This document shows positions 10,871-22,419 of a DNA stretch of 64,000 nt, piece by piece (the stretch's first letter is position 1; each line of letters starts with the position of its first letter). Made by a program: the position numbers and the translations under genes. Origin of the DNA: Pegoplata infirma. Lineage: Eukaryota; Arthropoda; Insecta; Diptera; Anthomyiidae. Under the pieces are notes generated by a model, which was not told where the DNA came from, ran no database searches, and saw only the letters and a list, made by a program, of their open reading frames with translations. Where the stretch lies: positions 55,232,852-55,296,851 of the forward strand of contig OY992538.1 of assembly GCA_963921195.1 (NCBI GenBank). Direction: 5' to 3'.

Positions 10871-11583
10871 CAGAGCTTCGAAGAATGAAATCCTTTTCTA
10901 ATGAATTCTCAAAAAAATCCATTCAATTTTCATAGTCAGTGAATGCATTCGATTTTATAAATCAACATTGAATGCAGTCCTTAGAATTCATTCGATTATA
11001 TGGAAAAAAAATGAATGCATTCGATTTTTTATCATTCCACTGCGAATGCAATCGATTTTTTAAATAGATAGACCAAAACGAAAACAAATTTTGGTCCATA
11101 GTATCGCCGACTCTCTTTACATGCGATGACCCTAATGGGCTCTAATTTAGAATCCAAAAAAATTGGTGTTCCCAAAAATTTTAAAAATGCACATATTAAC
11201 TGCCTACACGATAAAAAGTGCGAAGAGTTATGGCGATACTATGGACAAAAAATTGGCTCCGTTTTGATCTATCTTGGTTAGTTTTTTTAAGTTTTTATGC
11301 AATGAATGAATAAGCCATTCGATTTTTCAACTTGAATGAAAAGAAAATCGATTGCATTCGCAAGTGAATGCATTCGATTTTTAAAAGTCGACTTTCAAAA
11401 ATCGAATGCATTCGATTTTTGAAAGTCGAATAAAAAATAAATCGAATGCATTTGATATTTATAAATCGAATGAGTCTAAAGTGAATTCAAGCAATTCGCT
11501 AAAATGTGATTGGGGAATGCAATCACTAAATTTTCATTTAGAATGACAAATCGAATTAAGGAATGAAATCCTTCGAAGCTCTG
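10871..11583. mobile_element. hAT-type MITE with perfect 8-bp duplication CCACCAGT
   Basis: CCACCAGT occurs at 10863-10870 and 11584-11591, directly outside the inverted ends CAGAGCTTCGAAG and CTTCGAAGCTCTG. An 8-bp duplication with a CAGAG-type terminus is the hAT signature. The interior is full of GAATGCATTCGATTTT words in both orientations. No transposase frame was seen. Confidence 0.9.
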
Positions 11584-11605
11584 CCACCAGTGCATTTTAA
11601 GAAAA

Positions 11606-12096
11606 ACAAGTAAAAAACTTAAATTTGGCCTTGCCGAATGTAGTGATACCCTCTAAAATTTCACAAAGATTATTGCAAAAAACTTTATTAAAAAGGAAAT
11701 TAATTTAAAAATAAAAAATTTTGAAAAAAAAAATTTTTTGTAAAAAAAATCCTCGATTTTTTTTTTTCAAAAAATATGTTCGCTCTTGTTTAAATGCCAT
11801 TCGGTGTTCAATTCTGTTCACATATGTCAACCCGCAGCCGAATTAAAGCATATGCAATACCAAACTTCTCGGGAGAACTTGCAATAAATGTGTTACGTTT
11901 CAGTCATCTCCGTGTAATATTTTGGCCGTGATCATCATTTCCACAGAAAGACAGACGGACATCGCTAGAATGTTTTAAAATCGATCACTGATCAATTATA
12001 TATATACTTTATGAGGTCCTAGACCGATATTTCGATGAGTTACAAACGGAACGACAAACTTATATATACCCTCTATCACTAGAGTGGAGGGTATAC
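11606..12096 (-). mobile_element. DINE-like element, family A, full-length ends
   Basis: On the plus strand it starts ACAAGTAAAAAACTTAAAT with the TTTGGCCTTGCCGAA hairpin. It ends TATATACCCTCTATCACTAGAG...GAGGGTATAC, that is, the 5' end of a minus-strand copy. The core has GACAGACGGAC. The 5' end abuts a 21-bp minisatellite array. Confidence 0.75.
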
Positions 12097-12675
12097 AAAA
12101 ATCAATTGTTATTCGTTAAAGACCAATTGTAATTCGAAATAGATCAATTGTAATTCGAAAAAAATCAATTGGAATTCGAAAAGACCAATTGTAATTCGTA
12201 AAAGATCAATTGTAATTCGTAAAAGATCAACTAAATTTCTATTGATCTTTTTTGAATTACAGTTGATCTATTTCGAATTACAATTGATCATTTCGAATTA
12301 CAATAGATGTTTTTCGAATGACAATTGATCATTTTCTAATTACAATTGGAATTTTCGAATTTCAATTGATCTTTTTCGAATTACAATCGATCTATTTCGA
12401 ATTACAATTGATCATTTCAAATTACAATAGATCTTTTTCGAATTACAATTGGAATTTTCAATTACAATTGATATTTTTCGAATTATAATTAATCTTTTTT
12501 GAATTACAATTAATCTATTTTGTATTACAGTTGATCCTTTTCGAATTACAATTGATCTTCATTAAAATACAACTGGAATCTTCGAATTATAATTGATCTT
12601 TTTTGAATTGCCATTAGAAGTTTCGAATTACAAATAAAATTTTCGAATAACAACTGATCTTTTTCGAATTACGTC
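12097..12675. repeat. Largest 21-bp minisatellite array (AATTACAATTGATCTTTTTCG)
   Basis: Around 27 degenerate tandem units of about 21 bases, first in one orientation (GACCAATTGTAATTCG) and from about 12230 in the other (TTTTCGAATTACAATTGATC). The unit is a partial palindrome around CAATTG. The switch of orientation suggests an inversion or a fusion of two arrays. Confidence 0.85.
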
Positions 12676-13179
12676 TGTAAATGATGTAGATCTAGAAATT
12701 ATGTGGTACAAATTTGATGCCAATCGAATAAAAAAGATCAAAATCTAGCAACACATCATATTTATTGATTTTGATGCGCTAAACACGATTATCAAGAAAA
12801 AATTAAATCGCTCGAACGGTTTTCGAGATATCGCTAAAGCCCACTTTAGACTATAATACTGAGTCGTAAGAAAATACGTATCTTAAATAATACGAAATTT
12901 TCTCCGCTTGTCAAAAAATCTTTTAAAAAATCCTTTGCGTATTTACACCATCACATCTTAAATATTATCAAAATAAATACAACCCTGATCTTATGAAAAG
13001 CGTATACGTTTTCTCATTTTTAGAGAAATTTCTAAAAATGAGAATACGTATCCGCTTGTCATTTTTCAATCCGTATTTCTCTTGGTTTTATACCGATTTG
13101 TGTTTATTATTACAAATATTATAATCTGAAGCCACCTTAATTGAAATTTGCAAAAAATGGCGTATTTTTCCTACGGTAA
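12676..13179. other. Unassigned segment with a short ATACGT hairpin
   Basis: At about 13005-13053 an inverted repeat TTCTCATTTTTAGA / CTAAAAATGAGAA flanks a GAAATTT loop with ATACG words outside. It may be the centre of an old MITE. No coding signal was seen. Confidence 0.4.
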
Positions 13180-13800
13180 AAACATTTTTAAAAAAAATCT
13201 CAAAATTGTTCTTCCTTGACCCTTTCATAGAATTTAAGACAAACTTTCATTTAAAATTAACTTGAGCCAAATCCGACCATTTTAACTTGTGGCGCCCTTC
13301 TATCAAAGTTGTGGTTTTTTAAAAAATGTTCACCAAAAACACTAAACTTTGATCGTGTGGGGCCAGGGGTTAAATGGTTTGATTTTGCTCAAATTAAGTT
13401 TAAATGAAAGTCTGCCTTAAGCTCTACGAAATACTCGATGAAAAAAATATTAGATTTTTTTTTAATTTCTTGAACGTAGGAAAAAGCCTCCATTTTTGGA
13501 AATTTTTTTACAAATTTTAAATGGCGATATAACGAAAACCGCTCTCCCGATTTCAGATTTTTTTTAATATTTGTATTCAGCAAGCCAAAATTAATAAAAA
13601 AAAATAATGCATCGCACAAAAAAATCACAAATTTTGGTGAAACGTTTCCAAAAATCCAAAATTTTAATACAAGGGATCTACGGAATAAAATGATTCGATT
13701 TGGCTTAAATTAAGTTTAAGAGAGTTTAAGAGAAGATTGTCTTAAGCTCTATGAATGGATCAAGGAAAAGAAATTTTGAGATTTTTAAAAAAAAATTACT
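13180..13800. repeat. Inverted and tandem repeats with CTTAAGCTCTATGAA / TTCATAGAATTTAAG words
   Basis: A segment near 13190-13280 (CCTTGACCCTTTCATAGAAT, GAGCCAAATC) is inverted relative to 13690-13790 (GATTTGGCTTAAATT, GCTCTATGAATGGATCAAGG). A third, intermediate copy lies at 13380-13460. The likely source is a decayed foldback. Termini were not resolved. Confidence 0.5.
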
Positions 13801-13919
13801 TGAAAATAAAAAAAAATCGAAAAGAAATACGAAAATGTATTAGACTTAAACCGTACTTTAATTTTTTTTTTGGTCACAAGCCAAATTCATTAAGTCACCT
13901 CAAATTTGTTGAACAGTTT

Positions 13920-14310
13920 TATTAATCAGTGATCGATTCTAAGACATTCTAGCAATGTCCATCTGTCTGTTGAAATGACGATCGCGGCCAAAATGTTAAA
14001 CATATATGACTGAAACTTAACGTGTTTACTTGTTGTTGTCCCAAGCACTTTGGTATTGCATTTCAGCGATATCGGTTTAGCGGTTTAAAAGTTATATAAG
14101 AACACCTCGAAAATTTTAGTACATTCTACATAACCTAAAAATACAAAATGTTTTAATTCTGCTGCCAGTGGACATATGTGAACAGAATTGGATAACGAAT
14201 TGTATTTTAACAAGTACAAAGTTTAAAAAAAAAATTTGCGGAAAATTTTACCAAAATTTTTTTTTCGCGAATTCAATTTTTTTTTTTGCGTTTTCAAAAA
14301 AAGGTTATAA
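13920..14310 (+). mobile_element. DINE-like fragment, family A, both ends missing
   Basis: It contains GATCGATTCTAAGACATTCT, a short GTCCATCTGTCTG core and the CATTTCAGCGATATCGGTTT block found in family A, but no TATACCC start or CTTGT end. Confidence 0.6.
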
Positions 14311-15079
14311 AAACATGTTTTTTAATTTGAGTGTACTTAACTTTTTTATTAAAAATTTACAAATAAGTTTCATTTATTCTACACTCAAGATTTAAGATAA
14401 AATTAAGTTCTAACACACATATTTTTATTAAAAGTTTTTTTTTTTTTTTTATAAAAATTCATATTTATTACTGGTCTTGTGCCATATGCCTCAATTGATG
14501 TAATTATAAATCTTGTAAAAAAAATAATGCCAGCAATAAAATATGACCTAAATATGCATGATGCGGTCAGTGACTTGTGATTTTATGACTTTAATATATG
14601 ACAGTAAATATTATTGTTGCACAGTGTCTCTTAGCCCTTTTTCGGTATTTCTTTTCTTGTAATCCAAAAGAGAATTTTATAATAATAACAACAATAGCAT
14701 TGACATTTCAACTAATGAAAAAGATGTTTTATATATTTTTTTTTTGTTTTAAATCATTATACCTGCAGATATGCCTGCATTAACAAATTCAAGCTAATTT
14801 ATTAATTTTTAAAACTATAAAAATTCAAAAACAAAAAAACATAAAAAAACGTCTCCATCATTGTCGTAATCGTAAATTAATTTCTATATTGTTTTATTTT
14901 GAGTAAAAGTGAAATTTTTTTTTATAAAGTTTTTGCACAAATAAATCTAAAAAAAATACTTTTGTTTTTCTTTGTTTTTTTTTTATTAGTCTAACACCGT
15001 CAATTGTGTTAAAATTTACAAGTGAATACCCTTTTTGTAGAGATGAGACACAGACAAAGTTATTTATTCAATTTTGATT
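14311..15079. other. Non-coding AT-rich sequence
   Basis: No repeats with definable ends and no coding signal were seen. Poly-T runs occur near 14430 and 14975. Confidence 0.4.
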
Positions 15080-15701
15080 AGGAATTCTCAAACGGTTAAT
15101 ATTTGCGAATAAGCTGTAAACTTAGATTAAACTTGAAAGCTTCAAGTAAGCTTTAAACTCAAACAAAATCTTAAAAACCGCGTTAAAAGTTTTAAAATCG
15201 CAATAAAATTTTATACTTTCAAAAAATCTCATAACTATCAACTGAGTTTAAAGCTCACAAAGCTCGCTAAAGCTTAAGAATAATATTAAATATCAAAAAT
15301 ATATATAAAAGCTCAAAATAAATAAAAGCTCAAATACATTAATTTATAAAAATTTATGCAGTGAACCGTTTTGAACCACCGAAAAAGCTTAAAACTCGCA
15401 TTATAACTATAAACTTACACTTAAGCTTTAAAATAAGACAGAAACACAAAAACCGCATTAAAATCGCTATAAAGTAAAGCGTTATAAATCGCAACTGAGA
15501 TTTAAGCTTAAAACCCTAAGTCTTGAAATTGATATAAGGCGTTTATCTAGATAAATAACAAAAAATTGACATTAAGCTTTAATTTAAGATAAAAGCTCAA
15601 TTGCATCATTTCATAAAATTCTCACAAACCGATACAAATCCGCACTAAAAACTTAAACTGATATGGAATCCATAAAAATAGCAATAATTGCCCTCAAAAT
15701 T
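15080..15701. repeat. Degenerate AAGCTTAAAA / CGATAAAA tandem region
   Basis: This is a loose array of TTAAAGCTTAAAA, AAATCGCGATAAA and GAGATTTAAGCTT words without a fixed period. The same material resumes at 16822, 17222 and 21200, so one ancestral region was split by the elements between. Confidence 0.6.
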
Positions 15702-16821
15702 AATTATGCTATTTACATATACCCCGAAATCCATATAAATTTGGATTTCAAATCCAATTAAAATCTATACCGTTTACATTTGCTTTTTTGACATTTAGCG
15801 GGATTTTGTTTGTACTAACTCTGTATTTTCTTTTGATTTGTGTACAATATTTAGTGTCCGACCGAACAGTTCGGCCAAAAAACGGTATTGGCCCAAAATC
15901 AATATTTGCAAGCATTTTTTTACAGCTTTTTCTGAAAGCCGTTTGTTTGTTTGTTTAGGCGATAGAAGACTATTCTGACTTTCAAATTTGATGGCGAGGA
16001 CGAACTTAAGCACCAATTTAGATGTTCGGTAACCGAACGTTCGGCCAAATTGAAAAAAGTTCGGTTACCGAACTTCGAAATTGCGGCTTAACTTCATGCT
16101 CGTTCTGAAATTTTACACTCAGACTCGTTTTTCATCGCGTCAACAATCCTACCCCATGTAAAAAACGTTGTTGAAAGTACTTGCTTATACCAAATTTTTG
16201 ATTAAATGGCACTTTTTGGCCGAACTGTTCGGTCGGACACTATAAATATTTTTAAAAACAATGATTTTTCTTTGCCGGAGCCAATATTTTCAATCCCATT
16301 AGAATATGTTGGGACCACAATATCAAAAAATGTGTTTTTATGTAGAGCTGCTTCTTTAAATGCAAGAAAATTAACATTTTTGCCAAGTTTGGGGCCGCCA
16401 CCATTGAGTGTTTTTATTTGTTAGGAAGACCAAATTGGTCAACTAAATTGTGCGTTTACCATGTGCAATGGTAAATTTTAAATGAAACATTGTTTTTATT
16501 AATCTTTTAATAGTTTTTAAAAAATTAATTTTAATTGTTTTTTTACTTTATAAAAAACAACAACAGCTGATAAAAAAAAATCGTGTGCTGCGTTGCAAAA
16601 AGGCATTAGGGATGATTATTTTGTGAAAAACCATAGTTGTACAATTAAGTAGTAGAAATTTTTTAGGATTTTGAATTGCGATTTTACGATTTTCCCAAAA
16701 TCCAAGTTTTTTTTTATATGGGATTTGACATTTGAAATCCAAAAAAGTAATGGGATTTACTTGGATTTTCATTGAAATCCCATTTTTTCTGGATTTCGAG
16801 GTATATGTAAATGGCATATTA
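15702..16821. mobile_element. TIR element with about 50-bp inverted ends (ATGCTATTTACATATACC)
   Basis: The left end ATGCTATTTACATATACCCC and right end GAGGTATATGTAAATGGCAT are inverted, and the similarity extends into GGATTTCAAATCC words. A hAT-type MITE is nested at 15852. The duplication is unclear (ATT is possible). No transposase frame was seen. Confidence 0.65.
15852..16242. mobile_element. hAT-like MITE, TAGTGTCCGACCGAACAG ends
   Basis: Inverted ends TAGTGTCCGACCGAACAGTT...AACTGTTCGGTCGGACACTA run for about 30 bases. The eight bases outside are ACAATATT (left) and TAAATATT (right), six of eight matching, compatible with an aged hAT duplication. A related but longer element is at 49433. 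Confidence 0.75.
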
Positions 16822-16904
16822 GATTAAAGCTAAAAAACCGCGATAAATATTCAAATTAATATAAAGTCACAAAATTCGGATAAAATCTCATAAATCGTAA
16901 TAAA

Positions 16905-17221
16905 TAGGGATGAGATTTTCATGCACTAAAAAATCGAAAACATGCACTTAAAAACTTTAAAATATGCACTAAAAAATATATGCAATACAATTTTTGCCAA
17001 AATATGTAAAAATATGAACTTAAAAGTTGGAAATATACAGAAAATATGCATTTGAACCAAAATATGCAAAAATATACATTTTCACTAAAATATAGAAAAA
17101 ATATCCAAAAACAAATCGATGCAATTTTTACGCAAATTTCTTGATTCGGAAAGATAATTGGTCGATATCGTTTTAATACTATCGACAAAAAATATGCATT
17201 TGCCTGTAAACCACATCCCTA
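16905..17221. mobile_element. hAT-like MITE, TAGGGATG ends
   Basis: TAGGGATG at the left and CATCCCTA at the right are inverted. The flanking octamers GTAATAAA and GTGATAAA match at seven positions. The interior has repeated AATATGCA and ATGCACTAAAAA words. It sits in the AAGCTT-rich degenerate array. Confidence 0.7.
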
Positions 17222-17640
17222 GTGATAAAGATTTTAATTAAGATAAATGCACAAACGCATCATTTAATGAAATTCTATGCAGGACAATATTTTAAAATGA
17301 AGAAAATGCTCAAAGATCTCGTAAAAATTTAAACTTAAAAAAATCTTAAAAGCTGAAAAAAGCTTTTATTTAAATAAAACAAAATCCTAAAAACCGAGAT
17401 GAAAGTTTTTATATTGCGATAAAGTTTTTAACTGATCGAAAAGTTCATAAATTCATAAAAAACTGGCATAAATCTTGAAAGCGATATTCTTTTCATAAAA
17501 TTCTTGAACTAAGGAAAAAGTACAGATGCCGATAAAAAATCGCATAAAACTGTAAGCTTTAAAGATACAATAAAGCTTTAAAATTGAGATTAAGCTTTAA
17601 ATTAAGATAAATGCATTATTTAATGAAATTCTATATATTA
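17222..17640. repeat. Degenerate AAGCTT-rich array, second part
   Basis: It continues the 15080 region in word content (TTAAGCTTTAAATT, AAAACCGAGATGAAAG). It forms the 3' flank of the decayed LINE. Confidence 0.5.
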
Positions 17641-17653
17641 TGTCCTGTGGTTT

Positions 17654-18336
17654 CTATAAGGAACAAAGGGCCACAACGAACTCTTTCCATTCGGTTCTGT
17701 TTGATGCTAGGTGTTTGATTTCCCTCCAGCTTAGCCCACTTTGGATTACTTCAGCTTCGAGTTGACGTCTCCAGGAGTGCGACGGGCGTCCAACTCTTCG
17801 TGTATTTCCATGAGGATTCCAGTCAATAGCAGTTTTAGTAGGGTCGCCTTGTGGTCTACGGAGCGTGTGACCAATCCAGCGCCATTTTCGCTTAAGGATC
17901 TCGATGTTGATTGGACTTTGATTTGTTTGTGACCATAGTTGAATGTTTGATATGGTGCTTGGCCAGAATATCTTAAGGATCCTTCGTAGACAGCGGTTAA
18001 CAAACACCTGTATGGCATTTATTTCACGTGTTGTTGTGTTCCATGACTCACAACCGTAAAGGAGCACCGATTTGACGCACGAATTGAATATGCTGATCTT
18101 AGTGTGCTTTGAAATAACAGTAGATTTCCATACAGGGCGGAGCATACCGAATGCCTGATTGGCCTTTGACATTCTATAGGCGACGTCATTGCTGCAGCCG
18201 CCAGTATGAGTTAAAATGCTACCAAGATAGCAAAACGACCTTACTTCCTCTAGTTCAACATCCTGTATTTTAAATATGCTGTTATTAAAGGTGTTGCAGC
18301 GTATTACCTTACTCTTTTTAATATTTATTTTTAGAC
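17654..18336 (-). pseudogene. RTE-like ORF C-terminus (RT thumb and basic tail)
   Basis: The frame starts GLKINIKKSKVIRC at the junction with the inserted element, goes through FCYLGSILTHTGG and SVLLYGCESW, and ends with the IGHTLRRPQGDP...GRPSHSWRRQLEAE block and VVALCSL. These are the positions after the YADD motif in RTE-like reverse transcriptases. The residues that extend the open frame beyond 18336 belong to the inserted TIR element, not to this protein. Confidence 0.85.
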
Positions 18337-18338
18337 CA

Positions 18339-19549
18339 CACTCAAAATATTTTGTAGGCAAAAACAAATGAAAAACACACTTAAAACCAGTGAATAAACA
18401 ATTGAAAACCATTCCAGTAATTATTCATTTGTTTTAACAAACATCAACATTTATTTTTTACTGTTGACAAAATTTTCTAAAATAAATAACATTAAACATT
18501 AAAAAATTACGTTTTTTCACTCTTTTTTACCAACAAATTCGAAAAAAATAACCAACGAAAACATTAAAAATTAATGATAGTTCTGTTATTTTTACCAACA
18601 AATTTCAAAAAAATAACCTATGAAAACAATAAAAATTAATGATTTCGTAGGTAATTTTTTACAATTTTTTATTGAAATATTTTTTTTTTTAGGGGTGCTG
18701 TGGCTTAGTGGTTAGCGCGTTGGACTACTAGCCAGCAAGCTTGGGTTCGATTCCCGGCTCAGGCAGAACAACATTTTTTTCAGATATTTATTAGTTTCTA
18801 TTTATAACTAATATCTATCGCAGCACCCTCCTTCGTTGATAAATATCACTAAAAATCGTCAACGAAGTAAAATAATAAAATAATGGCTATTAAACACAGC
18901 TTCAAAAATAATTCGCCAGATCAATAACAGATGGCGATGCAACAACTGTACTCAAAATTATCAACACGCGCAATTACAGTGTTGCCATACTGAAGCCCTT
19001 CTATCTTTCAAAATCTTTCATCTCTCTTCTATCCCCTTTCCGAAAGAAACATCACGGTTACAGTAGTAATTGATAGGCAGCATTGCCTGAGTGTTGTTTC
19101 TTTTTAAAAAAAAAAAAAAAAAAAAAACTACATTCTGGCCAGACACTCTACCCATCGTGCCAAAGTCACTTGATACAAACATGTTTTTATATTTCTATAA
19201 ATAATTTTTTGATTTTTTTTTTCTACAAAAAAATAACTGACTTGTGTAGGTAAAAACTAATGATATTTCATTAAAAAATACCAACAATTTAAAAAAAAAT
19301 TACTGACACAAATCATTAAAAATCAAAAGAATAATCAGTAGTTTTTACTTACAGAACAAAAATAAATGACTTTAAAAATTAAATGTTAGTGAAAGTCTTT
19401 ATTTTTTAGTGTCTTATTTTTGAAACAAAGGACTGAAGTAGTCATTAATAAAAACTGAACATCAAACAAATGTTTTTTCTTTTAAAAACGACTAAACGGA
19501 AAACTTTTTAAATAACCTACAAACAGTTAATGACATAATTTTTTGAGTG
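18339..19549. mobile_element. TIR element, family E (CACTCAAAATAT ends), inserted in the LINE with a 2-bp duplication
   Basis: The ends CACTCAAAATATTTTG and CATAATTTTTTGAGTG are inverted. CA flanks both sides on the plus strand (18337-18338, 19550-19551). Removing the element and one CA restores the LINE frame ...EAAKAGLKINIKK, which proves both boundaries and the 2-bp duplication. A second copy at 37756 lacks the SINE found here. The centre contains a degenerate minus-strand tRNA-like stretch. Confidence 0.9.
18692..19127 (+). mobile_element. tRNA-derived SINE with poly(A) tail
   Basis: A tRNA-like head has an A box (TGGCTTAGTGG, 18701-18711) and a perfect B box (GGTTCGATTCC, 18744-18754). 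It is followed by an unrelated body of about 330 bases and a 22-base A-run ending at 19127. Compared with the sister element at 37756, it replaces about 40 bases of that element's centre, so insertion came with a deletion. The head would be a Pol III promoter if intact. The anticodon stem pairs poorly, so this is not a functional tRNA gene. Confidence 0.7.
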
Positions 19550-20592
19550 CAGCTTTTGCAGCTTCGGTTTCGACGGACTTAAGTTTAGCTGACATATGCC
19601 GATAGCTGTGAGACAGAAGACAAATATCATCTGCGTACTCCAGACTCTCGAGTTGTTGAGTGAGTAAAAAGATCATGTACAGGGGGGACTGCCACTCGGC
19701 GGACTGCTCAATAATTATTCGCAAAGTGTTTATATGGTCCACACAAGACTTTTGTGGACGAAAGCCAGCCTGCTCAGGCCTGATATCATCCATTACAGCA
19801 TCTGATATTCTTTTGTTGATAATATGCGCTATAATCTTGTTTACTGCACTAAGAATTGTGATACCTCTCCAGTTCCTGCAATCGGTAAGGTTGCCTTTCT
19901 TTGGTAGGTTTTGAGTCGAGTTCGAGTGTGAGCCAAAAGTTCTCGATGAGGGGTAGCAGAATGTTCGCTGTTAGTTGTGGATCAGCTTTAAGCATTTCAG
20001 GGGCTATATTATCGGCACCGGGGGCCTTGTTTGCCTTCAAAGCATTAATAGCGTTTAAAACTTCTGAAATGTCAGGGCATTCAGTTGAGATGTCTTGCCT
20101 AACTGTGTGGGTTGCGCATGAGCAAATGTTCGAAAGGTTGGATGGAGCGTTTGAAAGCATTGAAGAATAATGACGTCTCCATATTTCCAATTGCTCATTT
20201 TTGGATGTTGATAGTACTCCCTCATTGTTCATTAGTGGTTTTGTGTTAGGGAAGTTTTTACCTGTGAGTTTTTTGGTGATTGCGTAAAGATTCTTGGGCC
20301 TATGCTCTTCAGATGCTTTTTGGGCATTACACGCAAGTTCCTCGTGCCATCTTCTCTTGTCATTTCTAGCACTCCGTTTCACTAGCAAATCGTTACACCT
20401 GTAGGCTTCACCTAACGTTATCTTTTCACCGCGTGTTCTAGCTATATTTTGCTTTGCCTTTATTTCCTTTCTTTCCAAAATTAACTTCCAGGTATCATCC
20501 GACATCCACTGTGCTCTTTTGGGGGTCTTGTAACCGATATGTACCCTGGCAGCATCATTGAAGTTATTATTTATGTTTTGCCACTCTATCAC
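19550..20592 (-). pseudogene. RTE-like RT N-terminal and core region, frameshifted, motif A and B deleted
   Basis: The frame from 20592 covers the RT N-terminus (APGADNIAPEMLKADPQL). It shifts near 19910, after which KKGNLTDCRNWRGITILSAV and AGFRPQKSCVDHINTLRIII follow in another frame. The protein then jumps from WQSPLY straight to LEYADDICLLSHS, so the palm segment with the first catalytic Asp (DFEKAFDSI in the relative at 46104) is gone. YADD remains. It cannot encode an active RT. Confidence 0.85.
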
Positions 20593-21199
20593 CGGGTGTG
20601 CTCGTTGTATAACAAGGCCCCTTTTAGTTCGTCCACGTAATTGTGACGGATTTGAACGTTTTTCAGTTTGCGTACGTCATATTTTCGATCAGCGGATGGT
20701 TGTTTACGGATAGCAGCTACCTTTAGGCGAATATTTCCAATTACAAGATGATGGTCTGTGGAACAGTCTGCACCGCGTTTGGAACGTACGTCCAGAAGAG
20801 TCCTGCGCCATGATTTGCTTATAGCAATATGATCGATTTGATTTTCGGTCACTCTGTCTGGCGATACCCACGTTACTTTGTGGCTAGTTTTGTGGGGAAA
20901 TATGGTGCCTCCGATCACGAGATTGTTGTTGCTACATATTTCAGTAAAAAGCTCTCCATTTTCCGTCATTCTACCGATGCCATGCTGCCCCATTATGGTT
21001 TCTCTTCCAGTGTTGTCTGCTCCAAGTTGTGCGTTGAAATCACCCATGAGTATCACGATATCACCTCGCGGTATTAATGACAGCACTCTGTTCAGGTGAC
21101 TGTAAAAATTTTCCTTATCCGAAGATTCATATGTTTCTGTTGGTGCATAGCACTGCACGCAGGTAAGGTTTCTAGCCCTAGTGCGGAATCTGGCTGTGA
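20589..21199 (-). pseudogene. RTE-like apurinic/apyrimidinic endonuclease domain, 5' truncated
   Basis: The open frame begins ITARFRTRARNLTCVQCYAP at the truncation. It contains ILMGDFNAQLG, QIDHIAIS and STDHHLVIGNIRL, the D-N and H-bearing motifs of the APE-type endonuclease that nicks target DNA in LINEs. The N-terminal catalytic Asn and Glu motifs lie beyond the truncation. It ends at 20589, overlapping the next frame by four bases (-1 frameshift). Confidence 0.85.
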
Positions 21200-21800
21200 T
21201 TTTTAATTATAGCTAAAAGCACAATGATAAATCTTGAAATTGACATAAATGCTCAAAATACACATAAAAACAAAAAAGTAAAGATTTTATTTTAAAAATC
21301 CACAAAAACGCAACAATAGCCTGAAAATTCCGATAAAATTTTAAACTGAGAATAAAATCATAAATCCAAACTGCGATAAAATCTTAAAATCTACGATAAA
21401 ACTTGAAATTGATATACATACATGCTTAATCCCGATAAAAGCTAAAAATTGCGATTAAGATTTAAGTTAAGATAAAAGCTAAAAAAACATAATTAAGCGC
21501 TGAGCTAACATAAACTTCGATATAAAGCTTAAAATTGAAATAAAAAAGTTCAGAAATTGCTTTTGAGATTTCGAATTTAAAAATTAGGTAAACCCATTGC
21601 GATAAAACCTAAAGCTTAGATAAAAGCTCATACATAAGAGATAAAAAAACTCGGTAAATGGTGCATTATAATAAAAGCTTAAAAATCGCGATAAAGCTTT
21701 AAAATTACATTAAAGCTTAAGAATGCTGATTTAACTTTAATATACGGTAAATTCTCATAAATCGCGATAACAATTCATTCTGAGATTGAAGCAAATATTC
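21200..21800. repeat. Degenerate AAGCTT-rich array, third part
   Basis: The same word set as 15080-15701 (AAAGCTTAAAA, GCGATAAAG, AAGATAAAAGCT). It is the 5' flank of the decayed LINE. Confidence 0.55.
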
Positions 21801-22419
21801 CACAATTATATGATGAATAATATTTAGGAAAATTAAGTTAAATTTTTGTTAACCCTTAAGTGGCCGATTTCTTTTTTGGCAATAGCTTTTGTAAGTTCCA
21901 TAGCTCCCCCGTGCCCCCTAGCTGAGAAAACTGAACGTAAAATTAAAGCTTTGACACGCTAAACAAGTAAAGCTTTTTAAAAAATTTAAATTTGTATTAA
22001 ATTTAGTGTCATCTAAAATAAAAAGTTTGTGAACTTCTGAGGTTGATTTTATTCATTCATATTTTTTTATGCCCTTAGTTAGTGTTATAATAAACAAGTG
22101 TCACTAGTTGTAAACAAACTGTAAAACTGTAGCGTGGAATAAATTTCTGATATCTTATTGTTAGATGTTGCATACCAGTCTACGAAAAAAAAATGTGCTT
22201 TGAATTCAAAAAACAGATTTAAAGATGTTGAAGAAAAGAAAACCCGCCTTCTACGCAAAATAACAAACGACAAATTATAGTTTTACTAAGCAGTGTGAAA
22301 TTTTTTTTCGCATTATGAACTTGGAACTTTTAAAACTCTATTTTGTGGTCAATTAAGGTGACCATGTTTAAAAAAAAAATTGTTCATAAACGTATTTCGT
22401 ATTTACAAATCATCGTTCC
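21801..22419. other. Unassigned non-coding segment
   Basis: TTAAGGTGACCA at about 22351 has a loose inverted partner TGGTCACCCTAA at about 22856, which could be worn ends of a hAT-like element holding the DINE fragment between them. The duplication is not convincing. No coding signal was seen. Confidence 0.3.

Larger units (their letters stand above)
17641..21199 (-). mobile_element. RTE-like non-LTR retrotransposon, 5' truncated and interrupted
   Basis: Minus-strand order is endonuclease (to 21199), RT N-terminus, internally deleted RT core, and C-terminal domain (to 17654). A TIR element is inserted at 18339-19549. It begins within the endonuclease at 21199, and both sides are the same AAGCTT-rich array, so the element landed there. 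The clade call rests on the endonuclease plus RT without RNase H and on the C-terminal RKWRWIGHTLRRP...GRPSHSWRR block. The element at 46104 is a clear relative. Confidence 0.8.

Noticed and set aside
12097..12675. CRISPR-like array of regular short repeats
   Set aside because: There are no unique spacers; the units are continuous and degenerate, and the genome is eukaryotic.
18692..18770. Functional tRNA gene on the plus strand
   Set aside because: The boxes are good, but acceptor halves are not complementary, the anticodon stem is weak and a SINE body with poly(A) follows.
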